From Amycolatopsis suaedae (GTDB lineage: Bacteria > Actinomycetota > Actinomycetes > Mycobacteriales > Pseudonocardiaceae), in the NCBI RefSeq assembly GCF_004214935.1, contig NZ_SFCC01000018.1, forward strand, positions 1 through 64,000: a stretch of DNA of 64,000 nucleotides, written 5' to 3'. Positions 1-8,527 of the stretch are shown here, piece after piece (the first letter of the stretch is position 1; every line of letters starts with the position of its first letter). Both the position numbers and the translations under genes were made by a program. The notes under the pieces are model-generated. The model made no database searches. It was not told the DNA's origin and saw nothing but the letters and a program-made list of their open reading frames with translations.

Positions 1-141
1 CAACAACGGGCGTCAGTGGCTTTACGAGCCAAGCCCTCCACGATCTCCGTCCACACACATCATCACTGTGGCCTTCACGACCTTCCCGCCCGGCGGTCGC
101 GGCCTCACCAGTCACATCCGGCCCAACAGACCCAGCAACCT

Positions 142-192
142 CCCCCAATGTGGCATTGGGGAACTTGAACTCCCCCAATGCCACATTGGGGG
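142..192. repeat. Repeat family A, paired palindromes
   Basis: Two copies of a 20-bp palindrome (CCCCCAATGTGGCATTGGGG and its complement form) are separated by AACTTGAACT. The right flank GCACACAGCACCCG recurs, inverted, beside the family A pair at 34271-34321. No gene lies in bases 1-247. Bases 68-79 (GTGGCCTTCACG) are a half copy of repeat family C. Confidence 0.85.
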
Positions 193-228
193 CACACAGC
201 ACCCGAACTCTCCCGGGCCCTGCGCCCG

Positions 229-257
229 CATGCCGTGAGTGCCCCCTTCACGGCATG
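229..257. repeat. Repeat family B palindrome, likely terminator
   Basis: The stem CATGCCGTGA / TCACGGCATG encloses GTGCCCCCT. The stop codon of the ABC gene starting at 1996 (TGA at 248-250) lies inside it, so the last residues A-M-P-stop of that protein are encoded by the repeat. Other copies are at 19599-19656 and 51424-51450. It probably works as a hairpin terminator. Confidence 0.75.
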
Positions 258-1996
258 GCGAGGACCGCGGTCGTCTGGGCGGCGTGCAGCCGGGCGTAAC
301 GCCCGCCGGCCGCGAGCAGTTCGTCGTGGGTGCCGCGTTCGACGATGCGGCCGGACTCCAGGACGAGGATCAGGTCCGCGTCCCTGATGGTGGACAGCCG
401 GTGGGCGATCACGAAGCTGGTCCGCCCGGCCCGCACGGCCTTCATCGCCCGCTGGACGTGCACCTCGCTGCGGGTGTCGACCGAGCTGGTCGCCTCGTCC
501 AGCACGAGGACCGGCGGATCGGCGAGGAACGCCCTGGCCACGGTGATCAGCTGCCGCTCCCCCGCGCTGATCCCGGCCGACTCACCGAGCACGGTGTCGT
601 ACCCGTCGGGCAGCGTCCGCACGAACCGGTCCACCCGGGTGGCCCGGGCGGCGGCCTCCACCTCCGCCCGGGTCGCGCCCTGCCTGCCGTAGGCGATGTT
701 GTCCGCGATGGTGCCGTGGAACAGCCAGGTGTCCTGCAGTACCAGGCCGATCAGCCTGCGCGCGTCCTCGCGGCGCAGCGTGGCGATGTCGGTGCCGTCG
801 ACCAGGATGCGGCCACCGTCCACTTCGTAGAACCGCATCAGCAGGTTGGCGAGCGTGGTCTTTCCCGCACCGGTCGACCCGACGAGCGCCACCGTCCGGC
901 CGGGCTCGATGGTCAGCGACAGGTCCTCGATCAGCGGTGTGTCCGGTGTGTACCGGAACGACACCCGGTCGAACACCACCCGGCCGCGGCCCGGTGACGG
1001 CCGAGGCGGATCGGGCGGATCGGGTTCCTGCTCGGCCGCGTCCAGCAACGCGAAGATCCGCCCGGCGGCGGCGAGTCCCGCCTGCGCGTCGCCGACGATG
1101 CCGGCCGTCATGCCCACGTCGGTGCCGAACCTGCCGCCGTAGAGCGCGAACGCCTGGACGTCGCCGATGGTGAGCGAGCCCGCCACCACCCGCAGCGCCC
1201 CGACGACGGCGACCACCACGTAGGTCAGGTTGGTGATCAGGTACATCACCGGCTCGGCCGCCTCCGCGGCGACCTCACCTCGCAGCCCGGCGGCACGCAC
1301 GGCGTCGTTGTGCCGGTCGAACTCCCGCTTCACCCGGCCCCGGCGGCCGAACGCGGCGATCAGCGAGTGCGCGGTGTAGGACTCGTCGACGTGTGCGGTC
1401 AGCGCACCGGTGGCCGTCCGCTGCTCGTCGAACCGGGCCCGCGCGTGCCGGGTGATCCGCGCGGTGAGCAGGCCGGCCAGTGGCAACGAGCAGAGCACGA
1501 GCACGGCGAGCAGCGGCGAGTAGACGAACATCATCACCGCCCCGCCGACCATCGTGAACGACCGCACGGTGAACTGCTCCACCACCTGCTGCAACGACTG
1601 CTGGAAGGTGTCGACGTCGTTGGTCAGCCTGCTCATCAGGTCGCCACGGGAGTGCCCGTCGAAGTACCGCAGCGGCAGCCGGCCGAGCTTCGCCGACGCG
1701 TCGCGGCGCAGGTCGAACACCACCCGCCGGACGACCACGGCGGCCAGCCACGCCTGCACACCAGTGAGGATCGCGCCCGCCGCGTACAGGACGAGCAACA
1801 GGACCAGCACGTCCCCGAGCGCGCCGAAGTCGACCCCGTCCCCGCGTGCACCGGCGACGACCAGGTCGGTCGCCCTGCCGAGGATCGCGGGTGCGGCCAG
1901 CGCGCTCATCGTCGCGCCCCCGATCCCGGCGACGACCAGCACACCCAGCAGCCACCGGTACGGGGCCAGCCGGGCCAGCACCCGACGCGCGGTCAC
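248..1996 (-). CDS. ABC exporter half-transporter, catalytically intact subunit
   Basis: A 582-residue fused membrane-ATPase half-transporter. Six hydrophobic segments fill about residues 1-300 and the nucleotide-binding domain starts near 340. Walker A GSTGAGKTT is near 373, the signature is the unusual ISAGE near 475, Walker B VLVLDEA with the catalytic Glu is near 500, and the switch His is in VIAHRLST. The GTG start overlaps the stop of the next gene upstream (GTGA), so the two are translationally coupled and should form a heterodimer. Reversed signature and Walker B defects in the partner fit an asymmetric type IV exporter. With a glycosyltransferase as first gene of the same operon, it is likely to export the glycosylated product or confer self-resistance (inference). 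Confidence 0.88.
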   Translation of the reverse strand: MTARRVLARLAPYRWLLGVLVVAGIGGATMSALAAPAILGRATDLVVAGARGDGVDFGALGDVLVLLLVLYAAGAILTGVQAWLAAVVVRRVVFDLRRDASAKLGRLPLRYFDGHSRGDLMSRLTNDVDTFQQSLQQVVEQFTVRSFTMVGGAVMMFVYSPLLAVLVLCSLPLAGLLTARITRHARARFDEQRTATGALTAHVDESYTAHSLIAAFGRRGRVKREFDRHNDAVRAAGLRGEVAAEAAEPVMYLITNLTYVVVAVVGALRVVAGSLTIGDVQAFALYGGRFGTDVGMTAGIVGDAQAGLAAAGRIFALLDAAEQEPDPPDPPRPSPGRGRVVFDRVSFRYTPDTPLIEDLSLTIEPGRTVALVGSTGAGKTTLANLLMRFYEVDGGRILVDGTDIATLRREDARRLIGLVLQDTWLFHGTIADNIAYGRQGATRAEVEAAARATRVDRFVRTLPDGYDTVLGESAGISAGERQLITVARAFLADPPVLVLDEATSSVDTRSEVHVQRAMKAVRAGRTSFVIAHRLSTIRDADLILVLESGRIVERGTHDELLAAGGRYARLHAAQTTAVLAMP

Positions 1997-3723
1997 GGGG
2001 CACCCAGCCCGGCGTGCTGCGACGACGCGATATCGCGGTAGGTCTCGCAGGTGGCGAGGAGTTCCTCGTGCGGGCCGCAGCCGACCACCCGGCCGTCGTC
2101 GAGCACGACGATCCGGTCCGCGTGCCGGACCGTGCTCACCCGCTGGGCGACCACGAGCACCGTGGCCGCCGCGGTCTCCGCACGCAACGCCGCCAGCAGG
2201 GCGGCTTCGGTGTCCGGGTCGAGCGCCGAGAAGCAGTCGTCGAACAGGTAGACCGCCGGCCGGCGCACCAGCGTCCGGGCGATGGTGAGCCGCTGCCGCT
2301 GCCCGCCGGAGAGGTTCGCGCCGCCACCGGCGATCTCCGCGGCCAGGCCGCCGGGCAGGTTCTCGACGAGTTCGCGGGCCTGCGCCACGCCGAGCGCACG
2401 CCAGAGTTCGGCGTCGGTGGCGTCCGGGTCGCCGAACCGCAGGTTGGCGGCGACGGTGCCGGAGAACAGGTGTGCCCGCTGCGGTACCACACCGACGGTC
2501 GCCGTCAGCTCCGCCGGGTCCAGCTCCCGTACGTCGACCCCGTTGACCAGGACCGCCCCCTCGGTGACGTCGGCTCCGCGGAGGACGAGGTTGAGCAGGG
2601 TGGTCTTGCCGCTGCCGGTACTGCCGATCACCGCCACCGTCTCCCCCGGCCCGGCCCGCAGGTCCACCCCGTGCACCGACGGGAGTTCCGCGCCGGGATA
2701 GCGGTAGGTCACGCCACGCAGCAGCAGGGTGCCGCGGGTGCGGCCGGGCCGGGCGGGTACGGGCGGCGTCAGGTCCGCGACGGTGTCGAGCACCTCCCGG
2801 ATCCGCCGTGCCGAAACGCTCGCCCTCGGCACGACCAGGAACACGAACGTCGCCATGGTGATCGACCAGGTGATGTACACCAGGTACTCGACGAACGCGT
2901 TCACCGTGCCGATCCCGATCTCACCGCCGTCCACCCGGACCGCGCCGAGCCACACGACGGCGACGGTGCCGGCGCCGGAGGCGAGCGAGACGGCGGGGAA
3001 CATCACCGCGAACAGCCGCCCGGCCCGCAGTGAGTGACCGAGCAGCTCGGCGTTGGTGCGCCCGAACCGCTCGCGTTCGTGGGCGTCGCGGGCGAAGGCC
3101 CGCACCACCCTGGCCCCGGACACCTGCTCGCCGACGATCCGGTTCAGCCGGTCGACCGCGGGCTGGATCCGGCCGTAGACCGCGGTCAGCCTGCGCTGCG
3201 CGGCCCAGACCAGCACGGTGATCACCGGGATGAACGCCAGCAGCACGAACGACAGCGGCACGTCCTGGGACAGCGCGAGCGCGACGCTGCCCAGGCAGAT
3301 GGCAGGCACCGCGGCGAGGGTGGTGAGCCCGTCGAGTGCCACCGTCTCCACCTGCTGCACGTCGTTGGTGCTGCGGGTGGTCAGTGACGACCCGCCGATC
3401 CGCTCCACCTGCTGGGCGGACAGGCTCTGGACCCGGTGGAAGACCTCCGCCCGCAGGTCGCGGCCCAGCGCCAGGGCCGCCCGTGCTCCGCAGAGGACCG
3501 AACCGAGCCCCGCCCCCGCCGCCGCGGCGGCGACCAGGACCATCAGCGCGCCCATCCACAGGATGTGCCCCTCGTCGCCGGCGACCACCCCGCGGTCGAT
3601 GACGCTGGCGTTCAGCGTGGGCAGCAACAGCATCGCCACCACCTCGACCAGCTGGAGCAACCCCGCGAGGACGACCATTCCCCGGTAGGGGCGCAGGTAG
3701 CGGCGGAGCAGGCTGATCAGCAC
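1993..3723 (-). CDS. ABC exporter half-transporter, degenerate-site subunit
   Basis: A 576-residue half-transporter, partner of the gene that follows it. The membrane domain spans about residues 1-300. Walker A GSTGSGKTT is near 377 and the signature is canonical LSGGQ. Walker B reads VYLFDD, with Asp where the catalytic Glu should be, and the switch His is Gln (VVAQRVST). Both changes are hallmarks of the inactive ATP site in heterodimeric exporters such as TM287/288 or BmrCD. The GTG start is 4 nt after the end of the upstream glycosyltransferase gene, so gene order in the operon is glycosyltransferase, this subunit, then the active subunit. Confidence 0.88.
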   Translation of the reverse strand: MLISLLRRYLRPYRGMVVLAGLLQLVEVVAMLLLPTLNASVIDRGVVAGDEGHILWMGALMVLVAAAAAGAGLGSVLCGARAALALGRDLRAEVFHRVQSLSAQQVERIGGSSLTTRSTNDVQQVETVALDGLTTLAAVPAICLGSVALALSQDVPLSFVLLAFIPVITVLVWAAQRRLTAVYGRIQPAVDRLNRIVGEQVSGARVVRAFARDAHERERFGRTNAELLGHSLRAGRLFAVMFPAVSLASGAGTVAVVWLGAVRVDGGEIGIGTVNAFVEYLVYITWSITMATFVFLVVPRASVSARRIREVLDTVADLTPPVPARPGRTRGTLLLRGVTYRYPGAELPSVHGVDLRAGPGETVAVIGSTGSGKTTLLNLVLRGADVTEGAVLVNGVDVRELDPAELTATVGVVPQRAHLFSGTVAANLRFGDPDATDAELWRALGVAQARELVENLPGGLAAEIAGGGANLSGGQRQRLTIARTLVRRPAVYLFDDCFSALDPDTEAALLAALRAETAAATVLVVAQRVSTVRHADRIVVLDDGRVVGCGPHEELLATCETYRDIASSQHAGLGAP

Positions 3724-3727
3724 GGCG

Positions 3728-5140
3728 TCACTCCACGCCCGCGGCGCCGGTCACCGGCGCGATGCCGGCCAGCGCGGGCAGCGCGAGGACGGCGTCGGCG
3801 GCGGCAACGCGCCCGCCCGCCTCGCGCAGGAGGGTGGCGAGGCGGCTGGCGCGGCGGCGGTAGGAGTCGTCGCCGAGCACCGTTTCCAGCTTGCCGGTGA
3901 TGTCGTCCGGTTCGGTGCGGTGCGGCCGGTCCAGCGTCAGGCTCACCCCGGCACTGCGGCCGCGGGCCGCCACGTCGTGACAGTCCGTCCACAACGGACG
4001 GATGACCATCGGCTTGCCGAAGTACAGCGCCTCGTGGAAGCCGTTGCTGCCCCCGTGGGTGAGGAACACCTTGATGCTGGGGTGGGCCAGGACGTCGAGC
4101 TGGGACGGCAGCCAGGACTCGATCCGCAGGTTCGCCGGCAGGTCGCCGGCAGGGGGCAGCAACTCCTGCTGCCGCTCGCTCAGCCGCCAGAGCACGTGGT
4201 GCCGGCCGTCCAGCCGGCGGGCCACCTCGACCAGCGCGTGTACGTCGTCCCTGGTGAGCTGCGTGATCGTGCCCAGCCCGACGTAGACCACCGAGGGATG
4301 CGCGTCGAGCCAGGCGGTGACGTCGTCGTCGCCTGCCGATTCCGGCAGCGGCGGAAGCATGGCGCCCACCAGGCGCATCGTCGGCGGCAGGTCGAGCGGG
4401 TACTCCAGCTCGGCGACCGAGTAGGTCAGCACCAGCTCCGCTACGTCGGCGGACACCCGGGGGCGCTGGGCCTCCGGTGAGATGTCCAGCTCACGGCACA
4501 GCCGGGTGTACGCGCCGAACCGGTCGCGCATCGTGGAGCCGAACAGCATCGTCAGGCAGCGCAGCTGGAACAGCCGGTTGGCCAGCCGCTGGCGAGCGGT
4601 CATCGGGTACGGCAGGCCGGTGTTGGGCGCCGGGAAACCCTTGGGCAGGCGTGATCCGAACGGCAACGGCAGGTGCCAGCTCATCGCGTGACTGGGCAGG
4701 AACGGGTTGCTCACCACGAACGGGATCCCCCTGCTGACCGCGAGCGCGATCGGGACCATGCTCATGGTGTCGATGACCATCAACGCCGGGCGCAGCTCGT
4801 CGACCGCCGCGCGCAGGGCCCGCATGCCCTCCGCCTGCCGGCCGGGCTGGTACATCAGCTCGACACCGGCACGCAGGGAGCGAAACCGGTCCGGCTGCGC
4901 GGCGGCACGGAAGGTCTCGGCATCCATCGTCGACGGCGTCAGCCCGGCCGGCGCGCGGCCCATGGACACGAACTCCACCCCGCCGAGCCGTTCCACGTCC
5001 GCCCGGCGGGTCTCGTCGGTCGCGAAGGCCAGGTCCGGCACGCCGCGCCGGGCGAACTCACCGGCCAGCACCAGCAGCGGGTTGAGCAGGCCGCTCTCGG
5101 GCATGCTGACGAACAGGATCGGACGCCGAACGGAGTTCAT
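3728..5140 (-). CDS. Family 1 (MGT-type) glycosyltransferase
   Basis: A 470-residue GT-B glycosyltransferase that would transfer a sugar from an activated nucleotide to a small acceptor in the cytoplasm. The C-terminal donor region contains the block FLTHGGSNGFHEALYFGKP. The usual DQ that ends the donor motif is replaced by DC (PLWTDCHD). It is a clear paralogue of the glycosyltransferase at 6294-7649 (shared LLNP/LMNS start, ARRGVPDL, FATDE). It leads the exporter operon, so it either decorates the product or glycosylates it for self-protection, as OleI/OleD do in macrolide producers. The ATG start at 5140 lies 26 nt from the first of two operator-like boxes. Acceptor and sugar cannot be told from sequence. 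Confidence 0.85.
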   Translation of the reverse strand: MNSVRRPILFVSMPESGLLNPLLVLAGEFARRGVPDLAFATDETRRADVERLGGVEFVSMGRAPAGLTPSTMDAETFRAAAQPDRFRSLRAGVELMYQPGRQAEGMRALRAAVDELRPALMVIDTMSMVPIALAVSRGIPFVVSNPFLPSHAMSWHLPLPFGSRLPKGFPAPNTGLPYPMTARQRLANRLFQLRCLTMLFGSTMRDRFGAYTRLCRELDISPEAQRPRVSADVAELVLTYSVAELEYPLDLPPTMRLVGAMLPPLPESAGDDDVTAWLDAHPSVVYVGLGTITQLTRDDVHALVEVARRLDGRHHVLWRLSERQQELLPPAGDLPANLRIESWLPSQLDVLAHPSIKVFLTHGGSNGFHEALYFGKPMVIRPLWTDCHDVAARGRSAGVSLTLDRPHRTEPDDITGKLETVLGDDSYRRRASRLATLLREAGGRVAAADAVLALPALAGIAPVTGAAGVE

Positions 5141-5165
5141 GAGCCACAGCGTCGCGCCGCCGGTG

Positions 5166-5209
5166 CTGGGAAAACCCCAGTTGCCCGGGCGGTGTGGGAA
5201 AACGCCCAG
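5166..5209. promoter_or_regulatory. Twin operator-like inverted repeats in a divergent promoter
   Basis: CTGGGAAAACCCCAG lies at 5166-5180 and TGGGAAAACGCCCAG at 5195-5209, with starts 29 bp apart, close to three helical turns. They sit between the glycosyltransferase start at 5140 and the GMD start at 5295. Related boxes occur at 10974, 12398, 15664, 17003 and 42024. The form resembles the CTVGGGAWWTCCCBAG operator known for PimM-type PAS-LuxR regulators, but the A-tract centre differs. Confidence 0.5.
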
Positions 5210-5294
5210 TCACCCTCGGCTAACGTGAAGCGCGGACGCTGTCCGGCAGGACGGCGCTGCGCCGCAGGATGCTCCGCCCGCAGGAAGGGGAGAC

Positions 5295-6284
5295 GTGGCC
5301 AAGCGCGCGTTGATCACCGGGATCACCGGCCAGGACGGCTCCTACCTAGCCGAACACTTGCTCGGCCTCGGGTACCAGGTGTGGGGCGTGCTCCGGCACG
5401 ACAGCGACCCGGCGGCCTCCCGGATCGCGCACCTCGTCGGCGACCTGTCGTTCACCAGGGCGGAGTTCGACGACAGCGCGAGCCTGCTGTCCGCGGTCGA
5501 GCGGGCGCGGCCGGACGAGATCTACAACCTGGCCGGAACCTCCTACGTGCCCACCACCTGGCGGCACGCGGAGCTGACCACCGAGGTCAACGGCATGGGC
5601 GTGCTGCGCATGCTGGAGGCCATCCGCGTCGTCTGCGGGCTCGACGAGTCGACGGCAGGCGGCGGCATCCGCTTCTACCAGGCGTCCTCGTCGGAGATGT
5701 TCGGCAAGGTCACCGAGACACCGCAGCACGAGACGACCATCTTCCACCCGCGTAGTCCCTACGGGGTGGCCAAGACCTACGGTCACCACATCACCCGCAA
5801 CTACCGGGAATCCTTCGGCATGTACGCCGTGTCCGGCATTATGTTCAACCACGAATCACCCCGGCGTGGCAGCGAGTTCGTCACCCGCAAGATCACCCTG
5901 GCCGCCGCCAACATCAAACTCGGCCACCAGGACAAGCTGCACCTGGGCAACCTCGACGCCCAGCGCGACTGGGGCTACGCCGGCGACTACGTCAAGGCCA
6001 TGCACCTCATGCTCCAGCAACCCACCCCGACCGACTACGTGATCGGCACCGGCACGTTGCACTCGGTCCGGGAGACCGCCCGCATCGCGTTCGAGACGGT
6101 CGGCCTGGACTGGCGCGACCACGTCGTCGTCGACCCCGACCTGATCCGCCCCGCCGAAGTCGAGACCCTGTGCGCCAACCCCGCCAAGGCCCACGCCGAA
6201 CTCGGCTGGAAACCCAGCCTCACGTTCGAGGAACTCATCCAGACGATGGCAGAGGCGGATCTACGCAGGCTGAGTACCGGCTGA
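5295..6284 (+). CDS. GDP-mannose 4,6-dehydratase (copy 1)
   Basis: A 329-residue extended SDR. It converts GDP-mannose to GDP-4-keto-6-deoxymannose, the entry step to GDP-linked 6-deoxyhexoses. The NADP-binding motif GITGQDGSYLAEHL is at residues 8-21, the catalytic SSS-E region is in QASSSEMFG, and YGVAK carries the Tyr-Lys pair. FNHESPRRG is the GMD-specific block. GTG at 5295 is chosen because AGGAAGGGG lies just upstream. It is divergent from the exporter operon and convergent with the glycosyltransferase ending at 6294 (9 nt gap). From about codon 125 onward the DNA is almost identical to the second GMD at 11096-12127, while the 5' part has diverged. Confidence 0.92.
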   Translation: MAKRALITGITGQDGSYLAEHLLGLGYQVWGVLRHDSDPAASRIAHLVGDLSFTRAEFDDSASLLSAVERARPDEIYNLAGTSYVPTTWRHAELTTEVNGMGVLRMLEAIRVVCGLDESTAGGGIRFYQASSSEMFGKVTETPQHETTIFHPRSPYGVAKTYGHHITRNYRESFGMYAVSGIMFNHESPRRGSEFVTRKITLAAANIKLGHQDKLHLGNLDAQRDWGYAGDYVKAMHLMLQQPTPTDYVIGTGTLHSVRETARIAFETVGLDWRDHVVVDPDLIRPAEVETLCANPAKAHAELGWKPSLTFEELIQTMAEADLRRLSTG

Positions 6285-6293
6285 AGCACGAGG

Positions 6294-7649
6294 TCAGGAC
6301 AGGGCACGCGATCCGAGGATGAGGTCGGCGGCCGCCCGCACCCCACCGGTCCGCCGCTGCAGCTCGCTGAAGTACCCGGCCCGTTCCCGGAACGAGTCTT
6401 CCTCGAGCAGGCGGCGCAGCTTGTGGTGCACGTCGTCCGGATCCACGGTGTCCGGGCGGTCCACGGTGAGCCCGGCACCGCTGTCCACGGCACGCACGGC
6501 GTGGTCGTAGCAGTCCAGCCACAGCGGGCGGGACAGCAGCGGTTTGCCGAAGTACAGGCCCTCGTGGAAGCTGTTGCTGCCGGCGTGGTTGAAGAACACC
6601 TTCACGTTGCGGTGAGCGAGCACGTCGTACTGGGAGGGCAGCCAGCTCTCGATGCGGAGGTTCGCCGGGAGTTCACCGGCCGGCGGCAGGAACGCCTGCT
6701 GCTCCCTCGGCAGCTTCCACAGCACCTGATGCCGGTCCCCCAGCCTGCGGGCCACCTCCACCATGGCGGCGACCTCGTCGCGGGTCAGCCGGGTGATCGT
6801 GCCGAACGCCACGTAGACCACCGACTCCTGGGCGTCGAGCCAGCGGGTCAGGTCGTCGTCCCCGGACGTCTCGGGCAGCGGGGGCACCATGGTGCCGAGC
6901 ATGTGCAGCTTGTCCGGTACCGGGAACGGGTAGTCGAGCTCCAGCAGCGAGAAACACAGGATCATCTCGGCCGCGTCGAACGGGGCGTTCTGCGGTCGCG
7001 CCGCCCGGTCGACGCCAAGCCGGTCCATGGCCTTGCCGTACGCGACGGCCTTGCGCAGGATCACCGGGTCCAGGACCAGCGTCCGCATCCGCAGCCGGAA
7101 CAGCCAGTGGGCGAACCGCTGTGCCCGCGTCATGTCCCGGGGCATCCCGGACTGCGGCACCGGGAAACCCTTCGGCAGGTTCGCCTGGCACAGGTCGCTG
7201 GGCAGGAACGGGGCCGTGATGACGAACGGGATCCGGTGTGTGATGGCGACCAGGAACGCGTGGTGGCACAGGCTGTTGATGACCATCAACGCGGGCTTGA
7301 TCCGGGCGACGGCCTCGCTCAGCCTGCTGTACTTGTCGGCGACGTACCCGGCGTCCATCCCCGCCCTGACCCTGGCCCGGTAGGCGACGAACCGGGACCT
7401 TCCGGTGACGGCCCGGTAGGTGGGCTCGTCCCACATGGTGGCGGCCAGAGCCGGATCGACGTCACCGAGCGACACGAACCCGACCTCGCTGCGGGCGGCG
7501 AGCTTCTCCACCTCCACCCTGCGGTTCTCGTCCGTGGCGAACCACAGGTCCGGCACTCCCCTCCTGGCCAGCTCGCCTGCCACCGACAGACTCGAGTTCA
7601 TCAGCCCGGTGGACTGGGTGCAGCAGAACAGAATCGGCTTGCGGGTCAT
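6294..7649 (-). CDS. Family 1 (MGT-type) glycosyltransferase, last gene of the extender operon
   Basis: A 451-residue GT-B enzyme, paralogous to the one at 3728-5140. The start at ATG 7649 (MTRKPILFC) overlaps the stop of the dehydrogenase gene by ATGA; a longer upstream reading is rejected. The donor block reads FFNHAGSNSFHEGLYFGKP, so the HGG of most family members is HAG here, and the DQ end of the motif is DC (PLWLDCYD). Being translationally coupled to three acyl-CoA genes, it is probably made together with the unusual extender unit. Donor and acceptor are unknown. Confidence 0.85.
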   Translation of the reverse strand: MTRKPILFCCTQSTGLMNSSLSVAGELARRGVPDLWFATDENRRVEVEKLAARSEVGFVSLGDVDPALAATMWDEPTYRAVTGRSRFVAYRARVRAGMDAGYVADKYSRLSEAVARIKPALMVINSLCHHAFLVAITHRIPFVITAPFLPSDLCQANLPKGFPVPQSGMPRDMTRAQRFAHWLFRLRMRTLVLDPVILRKAVAYGKAMDRLGVDRAARPQNAPFDAAEMILCFSLLELDYPFPVPDKLHMLGTMVPPLPETSGDDDLTRWLDAQESVVYVAFGTITRLTRDEVAAMVEVARRLGDRHQVLWKLPREQQAFLPPAGELPANLRIESWLPSQYDVLAHRNVKVFFNHAGSNSFHEGLYFGKPLLSRPLWLDCYDHAVRAVDSGAGLTVDRPDTVDPDDVHHKLRRLLEEDSFRERAGYFSELQRRTGGVRAAADLILGSRALS

Positions 7650-8527
7650 CGCGGCGCCTTCCCCGTGGCTGTCCGGTGCGGGTAGAAACCCCGGCCGCTC
7701 TTGCGGCCGAGGTAACCGCCCTCGATCATGCGCAGCAGCAACGCCGGTGGTGCGTGCAGCGGTTCCCTGGTCTCGTCGTACATGGCCTCGCCGACGGCGG
7801 CGATGACGTCCAGTCCGATCAGGTCGATCAGCGCCAGCGGCCCCATGGGGTGCCCGCACCCGAGGGTCATGCCGCGGTCGATGTCCTCGGCCGTGGCCAC
7901 GCCGGACTCCAGCATCCGGACCGCCGACATCAGATACGGCACGAGCAGCGAGTTGACCACGAACCCGGCCTGGTCCTTGGCGTAGATGACCTTCTTGCCC
8001 AGTACCTCGGTGAGGAAGGCGGCGGCACGGGCGAGCGTCGCCTCACCGGTCGCCAGCGAGGCGGTCAGTTCGGCCAGCGGCATCACCGGAACCGGGTTGA
8101 ACAGGTGTACCCCGACCACTCGTTCCGGGGCGCTGGTCGCCCTGGCGAGCTTCATGATCGGCAGCGCGGACGTCGTGGAGGCCAGCACGGCGTCCCGGTC
8201 CGGCACGACCTCGTCGAGTACCGCGAAGACCTCCAGTTTGGTGGCGAGCTGCTCGGTCACCGCCTCCAGCACGAACTGCCGGTCGGCGAGGTCCTTCGGG
8301 TCGGTGGAATAGGTGACCCGCGCGATGGCTGTCGCGCGCTCGTCCTCGCTCAGCTTTCCCTTGCCCACCAACCGGTCCAGTGAGGACTCCAGGCGGGCGG
8401 CGCCACGCTGCGCGGACTCCGCGCTCGACGCGACGACGAGCACGTCCAGCCCGGCACGCGCACACACCTCGGCGAACCCGGTACCCATCTGGCCGCAGCC
8501 GACGACCCCGACGCGTTCGACGGTCAT
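7646..8527 (-). CDS. 3-hydroxyacyl-CoA dehydrogenase
   Basis: A 293-residue 3-hydroxybutyryl-CoA dehydrogenase-type protein that reduces 3-ketoacyl-CoA to 3-hydroxyacyl-CoA (or the reverse). The N-terminal Rossmann motif is VGVVGCGQMGTGFAEV, and the catalytic His is in the family block VGVHLFNPVPVMPLAEL. The C-terminal dimerisation domain has DQAGFVVNSLLVPYL and CGHPMGPLALIDLIGLDV. ATG 8527 overlaps the KAS III stop (ATGA) and is preferred over GTG 8536. In this operon it should sit between KAS III condensation and the crotonyl-CoA reductase/carboxylase. The dehydratase (crotonase) needed between the two reductions is not in the window and may come from fatty acid metabolism. Confidence 0.9.
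   Translation of the reverse strand: MTVERVGVVGCGQMGTGFAEVCARAGLDVLVVASSAESAQRGAARLESSLDRLVGKGKLSEDERATAIARVTYSTDPKDLADRQFVLEAVTEQLATKLEVFAVLDEVVPDRDAVLASTTSALPIMKLARATSAPERVVGVHLFNPVPVMPLAELTASLATGEATLARAAAFLTEVLGKKVIYAKDQAGFVVNSLLVPYLMSAVRMLESGVATAEDIDRGMTLGCGHPMGPLALIDLIGLDVIAAVGEAMYDETREPLHAPPALLLRMIEGGYLGRKSGRGFYPHRTATGKAPR

Noticed and set aside
239..997. Long plus-strand frames opposite the ABC genes, and similar frames opposite the LAL and SARP genes
   Set aside because: They are antisense shadows typical of high-GC DNA, with Arg/Gly/Pro-rich products and no family motifs.
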